From Lapillicoccus jejuensis (lineage in GTDB: Bacteria; Actinomycetota; Actinomycetes; Actinomycetales; Dermatophilaceae), in contig NZ_VFMN01000001.1 of NCBI RefSeq assembly GCF_006715055.1, positions 2,046,001 to 2,110,000 of the forward strand: DNA of 64,000 bases, given 5' to 3'. This document shows positions 56,828-64,000 of the stretch, in pieces (position 1 is the first letter of the stretch; every line of letters starts with the position of its first letter). The notes below the pieces were generated by a model. The model had not been told where the DNA came from and did no database searches. It worked only from the letters and a program-made list of their open reading frames with translations. Both the position numbers and the translations under genes were made by a program.

Positions 56828-57745
56828 GTGCTGCCGCGGCCCGACGAGGAGGTGCAGGACCAAGGGCTCGGGTTCGACCTGACGACGATGAGCCGACGTG
56901 GGCTGCTGCGGGCGCTCGGTCTCGGCGGGGTGACGCTGGGGCTGGCCGCGTGCGGGGCGGCGAGCAGCGCGTCGACCGCGACGACGTCCTCCTCGTCCTC
57001 CACGTCGTCCTCGTCGTCCTCGTCGTCCACCGGGACGACGGCGAGCGACGCGGCCGACGTGACGACCGAGATCCCGGACGAGACGGCCGGCCCCTACCCC
57101 GGGGACGGGTCGAACGGCCCCGACGTCCTCGAGAGCAGCGGGGTCGTGCGGTCCGACCTCCGCTCGAGCTTCGCCGGGATGAACGGCACCGCCAAAGGGG
57201 TGCCGATGACGCTCACCCTCATGCTGACCGACCTCGCGAACGGCGGGGCGCCGTACGCCGGCGCGGCCGTGTACGTGTGGCACGCCGACCGGGAGGGCCG
57301 CTACTCGCTCTACTCGGACGGGGTCACGGACCAGGACCACCTGCGCGGGGTGCAGGTCGCCGACAGCGCCGGGCGGGTGAGCTTCACGAGCATCTTCCCG
57401 GCCTGCTACGACGGGCGGTGGCCGCACATCCACGTCGAGGTGTACCCCGACGTCGCCGACGTCACGGACGCGGGCAACGCGGTCGCGACGTCGCAGGTGG
57501 CGCTGCCGCAGGCGACCTGCGAGCAGGTGTACGCGACCGCCGGGTACGAGGCGTCCGTGGCCAACCTCGCGAGGGTGTCGCTCGACAGCGACGGCGTCTT
57601 CGGCGACGACGGCGGGGTCCACGAGCTCGGCACGGTCACCGGGTCGGTCACCTCGGGCCTCGCCGTGTCGCTCGCCGTCCCGGTCGACACGCGGACCACC
57701 CCGAGCGGGGGCGGCATGGCCGGCGGTCCGCCGGCGAGCCGCTGA
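56828..57745 (+). CDS. Tat-exported lipoprotein with intradiol dioxygenase domain
   Basis: This 305-residue protein has a twin-arginine signal ending in a lipobox (MSRRGLLRALGLGGVTLGLAACG at about residues 21-43), so it is exported folded and anchored by lipid. A Ser/Thr linker (with an uninterrupted run of eight serines) leads to an intradiol ring-cleavage dioxygenase domain. Iron-ligand regions are ETAGPYPG (Tyr), GRYSLYSDG (Tyr) and GRWPHIHVEV (two His). PLTLT-type strands and AAVYVWHADREG match protocatechuate 3,4-dioxygenase. The substrate is unknown; an extracellular catechol is the simplest guess. Its stop is followed by hairpin CCCGCCC-GG-GGGCGGG. Confidence 0.88.
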   Translation: MLPRPDEEVQDQGLGFDLTTMSRRGLLRALGLGGVTLGLAACGAASSASTATTSSSSSTSSSSSSSSTGTTASDAADVTTEIPDETAGPYPGDGSNGPDVLESSGVVRSDLRSSFAGMNGTAKGVPMTLTLMLTDLANGGAPYAGAAVYVWHADREGRYSLYSDGVTDQDHLRGVQVADSAGRVSFTSIFPACYDGRWPHIHVEVYPDVADVTDAGNAVATSQVALPQATCEQVYATAGYEASVANLARVSLDSDGVFGDDGGVHELGTVTGSVTSGLAVSLAVPVDTRTTPSGGGMAGGPPASR

Positions 57746-57761
57746 CCCGCCCGGGGGCGGG
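57746..57761. terminator. Hairpin between convergent dioxygenase and MFS genes
   Basis: CCCGCCC-GG-GGGCGGG follows the dioxygenase stop directly and lies 12 bp from the MFS stop. Confidence 0.55.
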
Positions 57762-57773
57762 CACGACGGCGCG

Positions 57774-59246
57774 TCAGGCCGTCGGCGCCGTCCTGGGCAG
57801 CCGACCGGCCGCGACGGCGACGACGACGAGCAGGCCGACGAGGACGAGGAGGACGACCTCGAAGGCGGGGGCGAGGGCGCCGTACGGCGTCGTGGCGCGC
57901 TGGGCGACGGCGACCGAGAAGAACAGCGTCCCGACGACGGCCGCGCCGACGGCGCTGCCGAGCTGGCCGGTCGTCCCGAGCAGACCCGACGCCGAGCCGG
58001 CGTCGGCGACGGGGACGTCGGCGATGGTGAACATCCCGACCGGTGCGACGAGCAGCCCGAAGCCGGCGCCGCTGAGGACGAAGGCGGGGACGAAGACCCA
58101 CGTCGACGCGCCCGCCCCGGCGAGGTGCACCGTCGCGACCATCGCGAGGGTGCCGACGGCCCAGACGAGGGCACCGAGCTGGAGGACGCGCGGCCCGATC
58201 CGCGGGACGAGGACGGCCATCCCGAGGCCGGCGGCGAGCGACGTCGTCACGGCGTAGGGCAGCGCGGCGAGACCGGCGTGCAGGACCGACCAGCCGAGAC
58301 CGGCCTGGAGGTAGACGGTCTGGCAGAGGAAGGTTGCGGACATCGCGACGAAGAGCATGGCGTGGACCAGCGAGCCGGCGGCGAAGCTGCGGACCCGGTA
58401 GAGGCCGAGGGCGACGAGCGGCTCGCGGCCGGTGGCGGCGAGGTGGAGCTGGCGGCGCACGAGCGCCGCGAGGGCGACGAGGCCGGCGGCCATGACGACG
58501 AACCCGCCGACGGGCCAGCCGTGCTCGCGGCCGACGGTGAGCGGCAGGAGGATCGCGAGCAGGGTGCCGGCGAGGGCGAGGACGGCGACCGGGGTGAGGC
58601 CGGGACGGCGCTCCGACCGCGACTCGGGGACCAGGCGCAGGGCCGCGAGGAGGGCGACGACGCCGACAGGGACGTTGACGAGGAAGATGCTTCGCCAGCC
58701 GAGACCGGCGACGTCGACGGTGGTGAGGACGGCGCCGACGACCGGGCCGAGGACCGAGGTCACACCGGCCAGCGCGGTGAAGACGCCCATGGCCGCCGCG
58801 CGCTCGGCCAGCGGGTAGAGGACCTGGATGCACGTGAGGACCTGGGGGATCATCGCGGCGGCGCCGAGACCCTGGAGGGCGCGGAAGACGACGAGCTCGC
58901 TCGCGCCGGGGGCGAGTCCGCACGCCGCGGACATGAGCGTGAAGGCGACGAGGCCGACGATGAAGAGGCGGCGGCGCCCGAAGCGGTCGCCGAGCCGGCT
59001 GCCGGTGACGAGCGCGACGGCGAAGGCCAACGGGTAGGCGGCGACCATCCACTGCAGCTGGACCGCCGACGCCCCGAGGCCGCGCTCGATGCTCGGCAGC
59101 GCGACGTTGACGATGGTGACGTCGAGCAGCTCCATCGCGGAGGCGAGCAGCAGGGCCACGAGGGCGAGCGTGCGGGCCCGGCCGGTGGGCAGGTCCGGTG
59201 CGGCGGCGGCCGGGGTGGGCGGGGCGTCGTACGCGAGGCTGGTCAT
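57774..59246 (-). CDS. MFS multidrug exporter (DHA2/EmrB-QacA family)
   Basis: This 490-residue major facilitator has about 14 transmembrane helices. Motif A is GSRLGDRFGRRRLFIVGL, and LDVTIVNVALPSIERGLG in the first helix and GAVLTTVDVAGLGWRSIFLVNVPVG are hallmarks of the 14-helix drug-proton antiporters. ELLDVTIVNV places the conserved acidic residue in helix 1. It is divergent from a WYL-type regulator with 85 bp between starts and a 21-bp palindrome in the gap, so regulated drug efflux is likely. Confidence 0.92.
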   Translation of the reverse strand: MTSLAYDAPPTPAAAAPDLPTGRARTLALVALLLASAMELLDVTIVNVALPSIERGLGASAVQLQWMVAAYPLAFAVALVTGSRLGDRFGRRRLFIVGLVAFTLMSAACGLAPGASELVVFRALQGLGAAAMIPQVLTCIQVLYPLAERAAAMGVFTALAGVTSVLGPVVGAVLTTVDVAGLGWRSIFLVNVPVGVVALLAALRLVPESRSERRPGLTPVAVLALAGTLLAILLPLTVGREHGWPVGGFVVMAAGLVALAALVRRQLHLAATGREPLVALGLYRVRSFAAGSLVHAMLFVAMSATFLCQTVYLQAGLGWSVLHAGLAALPYAVTTSLAAGLGMAVLVPRIGPRVLQLGALVWAVGTLAMVATVHLAGAGASTWVFVPAFVLSGAGFGLLVAPVGMFTIADVPVADAGSASGLLGTTGQLGSAVGAAVVGTLFFSVAVAQRATTPYGALAPAFEVVLLVLVGLLVVVAVAAGRLPRTAPTA

Positions 59247-59258
59247 GTCGGGCTCCTT

Positions 59259-59279
59259 CGTCGAGGTGGTACCTCGACG
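59259..59279. promoter_or_regulatory. Operator-like palindrome in MFS-WYL promoter region
   Basis: CGTCGAGGT-GGT-ACCTCGACG is a perfect inverted repeat with 9-bp arms, 13 bp upstream of the MFS start and 53 bp from the regulator start. It is the best candidate binding site for the divergent regulator. Confidence 0.6.
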
Positions 59280-59331
59280 CTAGGAGCCCATCCGGTCAGT
59301 TCCTGGCCTGATGGTGGCAGAGTCTGGGGGC

Positions 59332-60297
59332 ATGGCCACGACGAGCGCCCGCACCCTGCGACTGCTGTCGCTGCTGCAGACCCACCGCTTCTGGCCCGGG
59401 CCGGAGCTGGCCGAGCGGCTCGAGGTGAGCGAGCGGACGCTGCGCCGCGACGTCGAGCGGCTGCGCGAGCTGGGGTACCCGGTCGACGCGGCGCGCGGGT
59501 CGGCCGGTGGGTACCAGCTCGGGGCGGGCGCGGCGATGCCGCCGCTCACCGTGGAGGAGGACGAGGCGATCGCCATGGCCGTCGCGCTCAACGGCGCGGC
59601 GCAGCTGACGTCCGGTCCGCTGGCCGAGGCGTCGGTGAGCGCGCTGTCGAAGGTCGTGCAGGTGCTGCCGCCGCGCCTGCGTCGGCGGGCCGAGGCGCTG
59701 CGCGCGGTGACCGACGACTCGCCCTTCGCGCGGGCGCCCGAGGTGCGCGCCGACGTGCTCGCGACGGTCGCGCAGGCGACCCGCGACGAGGAGCGGCTGC
59801 GGTTCCGCTACACCGCGGCCGCCGGGTCGGCGCCGGGCGAGGACCGGGGCAGGCACGTCGAGCCGCACCGCCTCGTCACGGTCGGGCGGCGGTGGTACCT
59901 CGTCGCATACGACCTCGAGCGGCAGGACTGGCGCTCGTTCCGGCTCGACCGGCTGCGGGAGCCGGCGGGGACGCGGGCGCGGTTCCGGCCGAGGTCGGTC
60001 CCGGGCGGTGACCCGGCGGCCTTCGTGCGCCAGGGGCTCTCGCGGTGGGAGCGCGAGGACGAGCGGATGGTCGCCGTCGTCGACGCGCCGGCCGCCGACG
60101 TCGAGAAGCGGCTCGGGCGGTGGGCCAGCGTCGTTGCCGTCGACGAGACCCGCTGCCGGATCGAGATGGCCGCCCGCGACCCCGCGTGGCTCGTGTTCTC
60201 GCTCGGCACCTGCGGCGCCACGTTCCGCCTCGAGTCCGCGACCGACGGGGTGCGCGCCGCCGTCGCCGACTGGGCCGCCCGCCTCGCCTCCGCCTGA
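59332..60297 (+). CDS. WYL-domain transcriptional regulator (YafY type)
   Basis: This 321-residue regulator has an N-terminal HTH of the DeoR/HTH_11 type (LLQTHRFWPGPELAERLEVSERTLRRDVERLRELGYPV) and a central WYL domain (VEPHRLVTVGRRWYLVAYDLERQDWRSFRLDRL), with the WCX region at the C-terminus. WYL domains are thought to sense ligands or nucleic-acid signals. ATG 59332 is preferred; an in-frame ATG at 59311 adds seven residues. It is divergent from the MFS gene and likely controls it. Confidence 0.9.
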   Translation: MATTSARTLRLLSLLQTHRFWPGPELAERLEVSERTLRRDVERLRELGYPVDAARGSAGGYQLGAGAAMPPLTVEEDEAIAMAVALNGAAQLTSGPLAEASVSALSKVVQVLPPRLRRRAEALRAVTDDSPFARAPEVRADVLATVAQATRDEERLRFRYTAAAGSAPGEDRGRHVEPHRLVTVGRRWYLVAYDLERQDWRSFRLDRLREPAGTRARFRPRSVPGGDPAAFVRQGLSRWEREDERMVAVVDAPAADVEKRLGRWASVVAVDETRCRIEMAARDPAWLVFSLGTCGATFRLESATDGVRAAVADWAARLASA

Positions 60298-60304
60298 CGG
60301 ACGC

Positions 60305-60407
60305 GGCCCCGGACATTATCGGGTCGCCCGATATTGTCCGGCCCTGCCGGAGAACGGTTCTCCGGCGAAGGTCACGTTTATCGGGCGACCCGATAATGTC
60401 TGGGGCC
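60305..60407. repeat. Nested inverted repeat before DNA ligase gene
   Basis: Outer 29-bp arms (60305-60333 and 60379-60407) match with one mismatch, starting GGCCCCGGACATTATC. Each arm itself contains the perfect hairpin TATCGGG-TCG-CCCGATA (or its mirror), and the middle holds CCGGAGAAC-G-GTTCTCCGG (60347-60365). The structure can form one long hairpin or a set of three. It begins 8 bp after the regulator stop. Confidence 0.85.
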
Positions 60408-60454
60408 GCTCCACGACGGGAGCGGGTGTCGGTGGGCGGTGCGAGGATCGGGCG

Positions 60455-61981
60455 GTGCTGCTGAAGGAGCTCGTCGACACCGCCGCGACGGTCGCCGCGA
60501 CCCGGTCCCGGTTGACCAAGGTCGAGGCCCTCGCCGACCTGCTGCGCCGGCTTCCCGCGGACGAGATCGCGCCGGCGGTGGGGTTCCTCGTCGGCCGCGC
60601 CCGCCAGGGCCGTGTCGGCGTCGGCTGGCGCCAGCTGTCGTCGGTGATGGGGGAGCCGGCCGACGCCCCCACGCTCACCGTCGCCGACCTCGACGCGCTG
60701 CTCGACCGGCTGCTCACGACGGCCGGCTCCGGCTCGGCCGCCCTGCGCAGCACCGCGCTACGCGACCTCACCTCGCGGGCCACGGCCGACGAGCAGGACT
60801 TCGTCGGTCGCGTCCTCATCGGGGAGATGCGCACCGGCGCCCTCGAGGGCGTCCTGCTCGACGCCGTCGCCCGCGCGGCCGACGCCCCGGGCGACGCCGT
60901 ACGGCGCGCCGCCATGCTCACCGGCGACCTCGGCGAGACCGCCAGGCTCGCCCTCGTCGACGGGCCCGACGCGGTCGCCGCCGTCGGCCTGCAGGTCGGC
61001 CGGCCCGTCCTGCCGATGCTCGCCTCCACCGCCGCCGACCCGGCCTCGGCGCTCGAGGTGACCGGCGAGGCGTCGGTCGAGTGGAAGCTCGACGGTGCGC
61101 GGATCCAGGTGCACCGCCGCGGCGACGACGTCCACGTCTACACACGCAGCCTCGCCGACATCACCCACCGCGTCCCCGAGGTCGTCGACGTCGTGCGCTC
61201 CCTCGCCGTCGACGACGTCATCCTCGACGGCGAGACGCTCTCGCTCGACGAGGACGGCGCGCCCCGGCCGTTCCAGGACACGATGTCCCGCTTCGGCGCC
61301 GACGCCCCCCGCGAGACGCTGCTGCGCCCGTGGTTCTTCGACGTCCTGCACGTCGACGGCCGCGACCTGCTCGACGAGCCGCTGTCGGCGCGGCTCGCCG
61401 AGCTCGAGCGGGTCGCCGCCGAGCACCGCATCCCCGGCGAGGTGACCGCGGATCCCGCTGTCGCCGAACGGGTCTCGCGTGAGGCTCTGGCCGCCGGGCA
61501 CGAGGGGATCGTCGTCAAGGGGGTCGACGCGCCGTACGCCGCCGGCCGCCGCGGCAAGAGCTGGGTCAAGGTCAAGCCGGTGCACACCTACGACCTCGTC
61601 GTCCTCGCCTGCGAGTGGGGGTCGGGACGGCGGCAGGGGTGGCTGTCCAACCTCCACCTCGGCGCGCTCGACCCTCAGGGGGAGTACGGCGAGCCCGGCG
61701 GCTACGTCATGGTCGGCAAGACGTTCAAGGGCCTGACCGACGAGCTGCTGCGCTGGCAGACCGAGCACTTCCAGTCGATCGAGACGCGGCGCACGGCGCA
61801 CGTCGTCCACGTCGAGCCGACCACCGTCGTCGAGATCGCGCTCGACGGGGTGCAGCGGTCGAGCCGCTACCCGGGCGGGATCGCGCTGCGGTTCGCCCGG
61901 GTCAAGGGGTACCGCGACGACAAGCGCCCGCAGGACGCCGACACGGTCGGCGCGCTGCGGGCGCTGTTGCCGGGGGCGTGA
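60455..61981 (+). CDS. ATP-dependent DNA ligase (LigB type)
   Basis: This 508-residue ligase seals nicked DNA using ATP. The adenylated lysine is in EWKLDGARIQVH (motif I). Motif III region YTRSLADITHRVPEV, motif IIIa PWFFDVLHVDG, motif IV HEGIVVKGVDAPY and motif V WVKVKPVHTYDL are present, with an OB fold after it. An N-terminal domain as in human ligase I and mycobacterial LigB precedes the core. It lacks the polymerase and nuclease modules of LigD. The GTG start follows the nested inverted repeat. Confidence 0.93.
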   Translation: MLLKELVDTAATVAATRSRLTKVEALADLLRRLPADEIAPAVGFLVGRARQGRVGVGWRQLSSVMGEPADAPTLTVADLDALLDRLLTTAGSGSAALRSTALRDLTSRATADEQDFVGRVLIGEMRTGALEGVLLDAVARAADAPGDAVRRAAMLTGDLGETARLALVDGPDAVAAVGLQVGRPVLPMLASTAADPASALEVTGEASVEWKLDGARIQVHRRGDDVHVYTRSLADITHRVPEVVDVVRSLAVDDVILDGETLSLDEDGAPRPFQDTMSRFGADAPRETLLRPWFFDVLHVDGRDLLDEPLSARLAELERVAAEHRIPGEVTADPAVAERVSREALAAGHEGIVVKGVDAPYAAGRRGKSWVKVKPVHTYDLVVLACEWGSGRRQGWLSNLHLGALDPQGEYGEPGGYVMVGKTFKGLTDELLRWQTEHFQSIETRRTAHVVHVEPTTVVEIALDGVQRSSRYPGGIALRFARVKGYRDDKRPQDADTVGALRALLPGA

Positions 61982-62002
61982 CGCCCCGGGGGATCGGACC
62001 CG

Positions 62003-62515
62003 TCAGATGACGGGGTCGGCCGGACCGGGCGGCGGGGTGGCGCCGGCCGACGGGGTCGGCGTCGTCCCGGGCGTGCCGGTGGTCGGCGCGGTCGGGGTCG
62101 TCGCGGTCGGGGTCGTCGTGCCGTAGGCCGGCGGGTGCACGGCGTCCTGCGGGGTGGCGTCCTGCGGCGTCGGGTCCGAGACGCCGTACGCCGTCGTGCC
62201 CTCGGCCGCCCCCGCCGCTGCGGCACCGCCCTCGGCGACCCCGGGCCGCTGCTCGGCGACCTTGTCCACGCCCTTCGCGGCGAGGTCCTTGGCCTTCGCG
62301 ACCTTGTCGGAGTACTTGCCCTGGGTGCGCTCGTCGAACGTCGCGCCGGCCTTGTCGATTCCGGTGGCGATCTTGTCGCGGTTCTCGTGGGCGAGCTCGC
62401 CGGCCTTCTCGACGGCCTGCTGGGTGCCCTTCTCGATCTGCTGGGCGAGCTTGTCGGCCTTGCCCTGCAGGTCGTACTCGTCGGCCTTCTGCTTCAGCTT
62501 GTCCATGAAGCCCAT
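62003..62515 (-). CDS. MT0933-like antitoxin-family small protein
   Basis: This 170-residue protein has a helical N-terminal part (MGFMDKLKQKADEYDLQGKADKLAQQIEKG) and a central region GIDKAGATFDERTQGKYSDKVAKAKD that matches the MT0933-like antitoxin family of actinobacteria. The rest, about 70 residues, is a Pro/Thr/Ala-rich tail containing AYGV encoded near a GTAC motif. A perfect AGGAGGAG lies before the ATG, so strong expression is expected. No toxin gene is adjacent, so the antitoxin label is only by family name; a stress or cell-surface role is equally possible. Confidence 0.8.
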   Translation of the reverse strand: MGFMDKLKQKADEYDLQGKADKLAQQIEKGTQQAVEKAGELAHENRDKIATGIDKAGATFDERTQGKYSDKVAKAKDLAAKGVDKVAEQRPGVAEGGAAAAGAAEGTTAYGVSDPTPQDATPQDAVHPPAYGTTTPTATTPTAPTTGTPGTTPTPSAGATPPPGPADPVI

Positions 62516-62642
62516 CGACGGCTCCTCCTGTGCTCGGCGGGCGACGGCCCGCTGCGGCCCGGTGTGGCCGATGGTCCGAGCGTAGGTGCGCGGGCCGGGC
62601 CCTCGCACTCGGGAACGACCCTGGGCCGCCCCCGACCGACCC

Positions 62643-62687
62643 TTGCCCGGCGCGCCGCCCCGCCCTAGCCTGGACGCGGCGTCCAGG
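62643..62687 (+). promoter_or_regulatory. Promoter with overlapping palindrome before ankyrin gene
   Basis: TTGCCC (62643-62648), a 17-nt spacer and TAGCCT (62666-62671) form a good promoter. A perfect palindrome CCTGGACGC-G-GCGTCCAGG (62669-62687) covers the end of the -10 and the start site, a place where a bound protein would block transcription. The leader to the GTG is about 120 nt. Confidence 0.6.
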
Positions 62688-62800
62688 TCGCCACCGGTCC
62701 GCGGGAAGGGGCTCAGCCCCCCCTGGAGCAGGACCCGACCGGACGCACCCCTCTTTCCGGCCCGGCGCAGCGGACCGCGGGCTCACGGAAGGAGGCCCCG

Positions 62801-64000
62801 GTGGCCGTCACCCTGCCCCACCGGCCGCACCTCGAGCGGTTCCGCCGCGACGCCCGGCGCCTGCAGCGCGCCGTCCGCGACGGGGACGCCGAGGCGCTCG
62901 CGCTCGTCGAGCGCGTCATCGGCCGGCCCGTCGACGCGGCGACCCTGCCGCTCGCCACCGCCCTGTACGCCGTCGCCCGTCGGCACGGCTTCTCCAGCTG
63001 GCCGCGGCTGCGCGACTACCTGCGCACCGCCGAGCGGCTCGGCCGCGACACGAGCACCGACCCCGGCGAGGATCCCGTCGCACGACTGCTCGCCCACGCC
63101 TGCCTGGTGTACGACGCCTCCGACGGCCCGGACCGCTGGGCCGTCGCCCGCGACCTGCTGGCCACGGATCCTGCTGCGCCGCAACGGGACCCGTACGTCG
63201 CCGCGACCGTCGCCGACCCCGACGCGGTCGCCGCCCACCTGGCCCGGGAGCCGGCGCTGGCGCGTGCGCAGGGCGGACCCTTCGGCTGGACGATGCTCTT
63301 CCACGTCGCGTACTCCCGTGTGCCGCAACGGGACCCGCTCACGACGGCGGCCCTGCTGCTCGACGCGGGCGCCGACCCCGAGGCGGGCTACCTGTGGCAG
63401 GGGGCGCCGACCCCGTTCACCGTCCTCACCGGCTGCTTCGGCGGCGGCGAGCAGGGGCCGGGACGGCAGCCGGCGCACCCGCAGGGCGCGGCCCTCGCAC
63501 GGCTCCTCGTCGCCCACGGCGCCGACCCCAACGACGCGCAGACGCTCTACGACCGGATGTTCGCCCGCGACGACGAGCACCTGCGGGTGCTCCTGCCGCT
63601 CGGGTTGGGGCACGGCCCCGGCGGGGCGTGGCACCGGCGACTGGGGGAGGCCCTGGAGACCCCGGACGAGATGGTCCGCCGCCAGGTCGACTGGGCGCGG
63701 GACCACGGGTTCACCGACCGGCTCGCGCTGCTGGCCGAGCACGGCTTCTCCGACGGCACGACGGCCGACGCTCCCACGCCCTGGCGGGCCCGCCGCGGGC
63801 TGCCGCCGGTGGCCCGCGCGGGGACGCCGGACGCCGTACGGGCCCTCGCCGCGGCGGGCGGCGACCTCGACGCGCCGTACGAGGGCCGTACCGCGCTGCA
63901 CCACGCCGCGTGGGTGGGCGACGTCGAGCTGGTCCGCGCGCTGCTCGAGGCGGGCGCGGACCCGACGGTCCGCGACGCGACGTACGGGACGACGCCGCTG
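62801..64000 (+). CDS. Ankyrin-repeat protein (partial, runs off window)
   Basis: The first 400 codons of an open frame start at GTG 62801 after GGAAGGAGG. The N-terminus (HLERFRRDARRLQRAVRDGDAEALALVERV, ARRHGFSSWPRLRDYL) is a helical region common in actinobacterial ankyrin proteins. Ankyrin units appear as TALLLDAGADPEAGYL, ARLLVAHGADPNDAQTLY and GRTALHHAAWVGDVELVRALLEAGADPTVRD. The protein is probably a cytoplasmic binding scaffold with unknown partner. The 3' end lies outside the window. Confidence 0.88.
   Translation, partial: MAVTLPHRPHLERFRRDARRLQRAVRDGDAEALALVERVIGRPVDAATLPLATALYAVARRHGFSSWPRLRDYLRTAERLGRDTSTDPGEDPVARLLAHACLVYDASDGPDRWAVARDLLATDPAAPQRDPYVAATVADPDAVAAHLAREPALARAQGGPFGWTMLFHVAYSRVPQRDPLTTAALLLDAGADPEAGYLWQGAPTPFTVLTGCFGGGEQGPGRQPAHPQGAALARLLVAHGADPNDAQTLYDRMFARDDEHLRVLLPLGLGHGPGGAWHRRLGEALETPDEMVRRQVDWARDHGFTDRLALLAEHGFSDGTTADAPTPWRARRGLPPVARAGTPDAVRALAAAGGDLDAPYEGRTALHHAAWVGDVELVRALLEAGADPTVRDATYGTTPL

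Overview
The window is about 64 kb of very GC-rich DNA (GC or CG at nearly every third codon position, many GTG starts) from an actinobacterium. The strongest lineage markers are CarD, the SenX3-RegX3 pair beside gpmA and phoU, a mycothiol-dependent formaldehyde dehydrogenase (MscR), an MsiK-type shared sugar ATPase, a MalR-type LacI regulator, an Rpf-LysM protein behind a c-di-AMP riboswitch, and many leaderless -10 elements placed 6-7 nt before the start codon. The gene set suggests a member of the Micrococcales, perhaps Intrasporangiaceae; the family-level call is inference. No transposase, integrase, phage gene or CRISPR array was seen, so this looks like ordinary chromosome.

Layout. 1-6.0 kb: katG (cut by the window edge) with furA, gpmA, phoU, senX3-regX3 and a lipoprotein. 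6.3-18.8 kb: carD-ispD-SDR-ispF, then an inserted block (mscR-MBL hydrolase, MoxR-VWA pair, secreted carboxylesterase, adenosine-deaminase family enzyme, pyridoxamine-oxidase-like protein), then cysS-rlmB. 18.9-24.1 kb: a DUF929 thioredoxin-like protein with a VKOR partner, a DUF4032 protein, msiK, and a cation diffusion facilitator. 24.2-34.8 kb: carbohydrate block with malE-malF-malG, a GH13 enzyme, malR, a GH26-like protein, and otsA-otsB for trehalose. 34.8-41.4 kb: CBS protein, serine/threonine kinase, riboswitch plus Rpf-LysM, tRNA-Thr, a class II aldolase, an ammonia-lyase homologue lacking the MIO triad, and a Dabb protein. 41.4-51.0 kb: a Tat-exported PHP phosphoesterase coupled to an unknown protein, MarR-MMPL, an ANTAR protein, and a three-gene flavinylation/electron-transfer cluster. 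51.2-64 kb: secreted beta-helix protein, ATP-grasp enzyme, GH29 fucosidase, MOSC protein, Tat-lipoprotein dioxygenase, MFS exporter with a WYL regulator, LigB-type DNA ligase, an MT0933-like small protein, and the start of an ankyrin-repeat protein.

How the genes work together. The malEFG importer lacks its own ATPase; MsiK encoded 1.4 kb away on the other strand probably powers it, the GH13 enzyme cleaves imported maltodextrin, and MalR represses the system. Two different kinds of candidate operators lie in front of malE and the GH13 gene. SenX3-RegX3 with PhoU handles phosphate, and an 11-nt-periodic PHO-box-like repeat lies in their divergent promoter. MscR and its overlapping metallohydrolase probably remove formaldehyde through mycothiol.

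The most unusual features are non-coding. A 42-bp-period repeat family occupies two convergent gene junctions. The palindrome GCCGTACGGC recurs through intergenic and coding DNA. There are several very long inverted repeats, including a nested one before the DNA ligase. Among proteins, the MIO-less ammonia-lyase homologue and the PHP phosphoesterase/unknown pair look least described.
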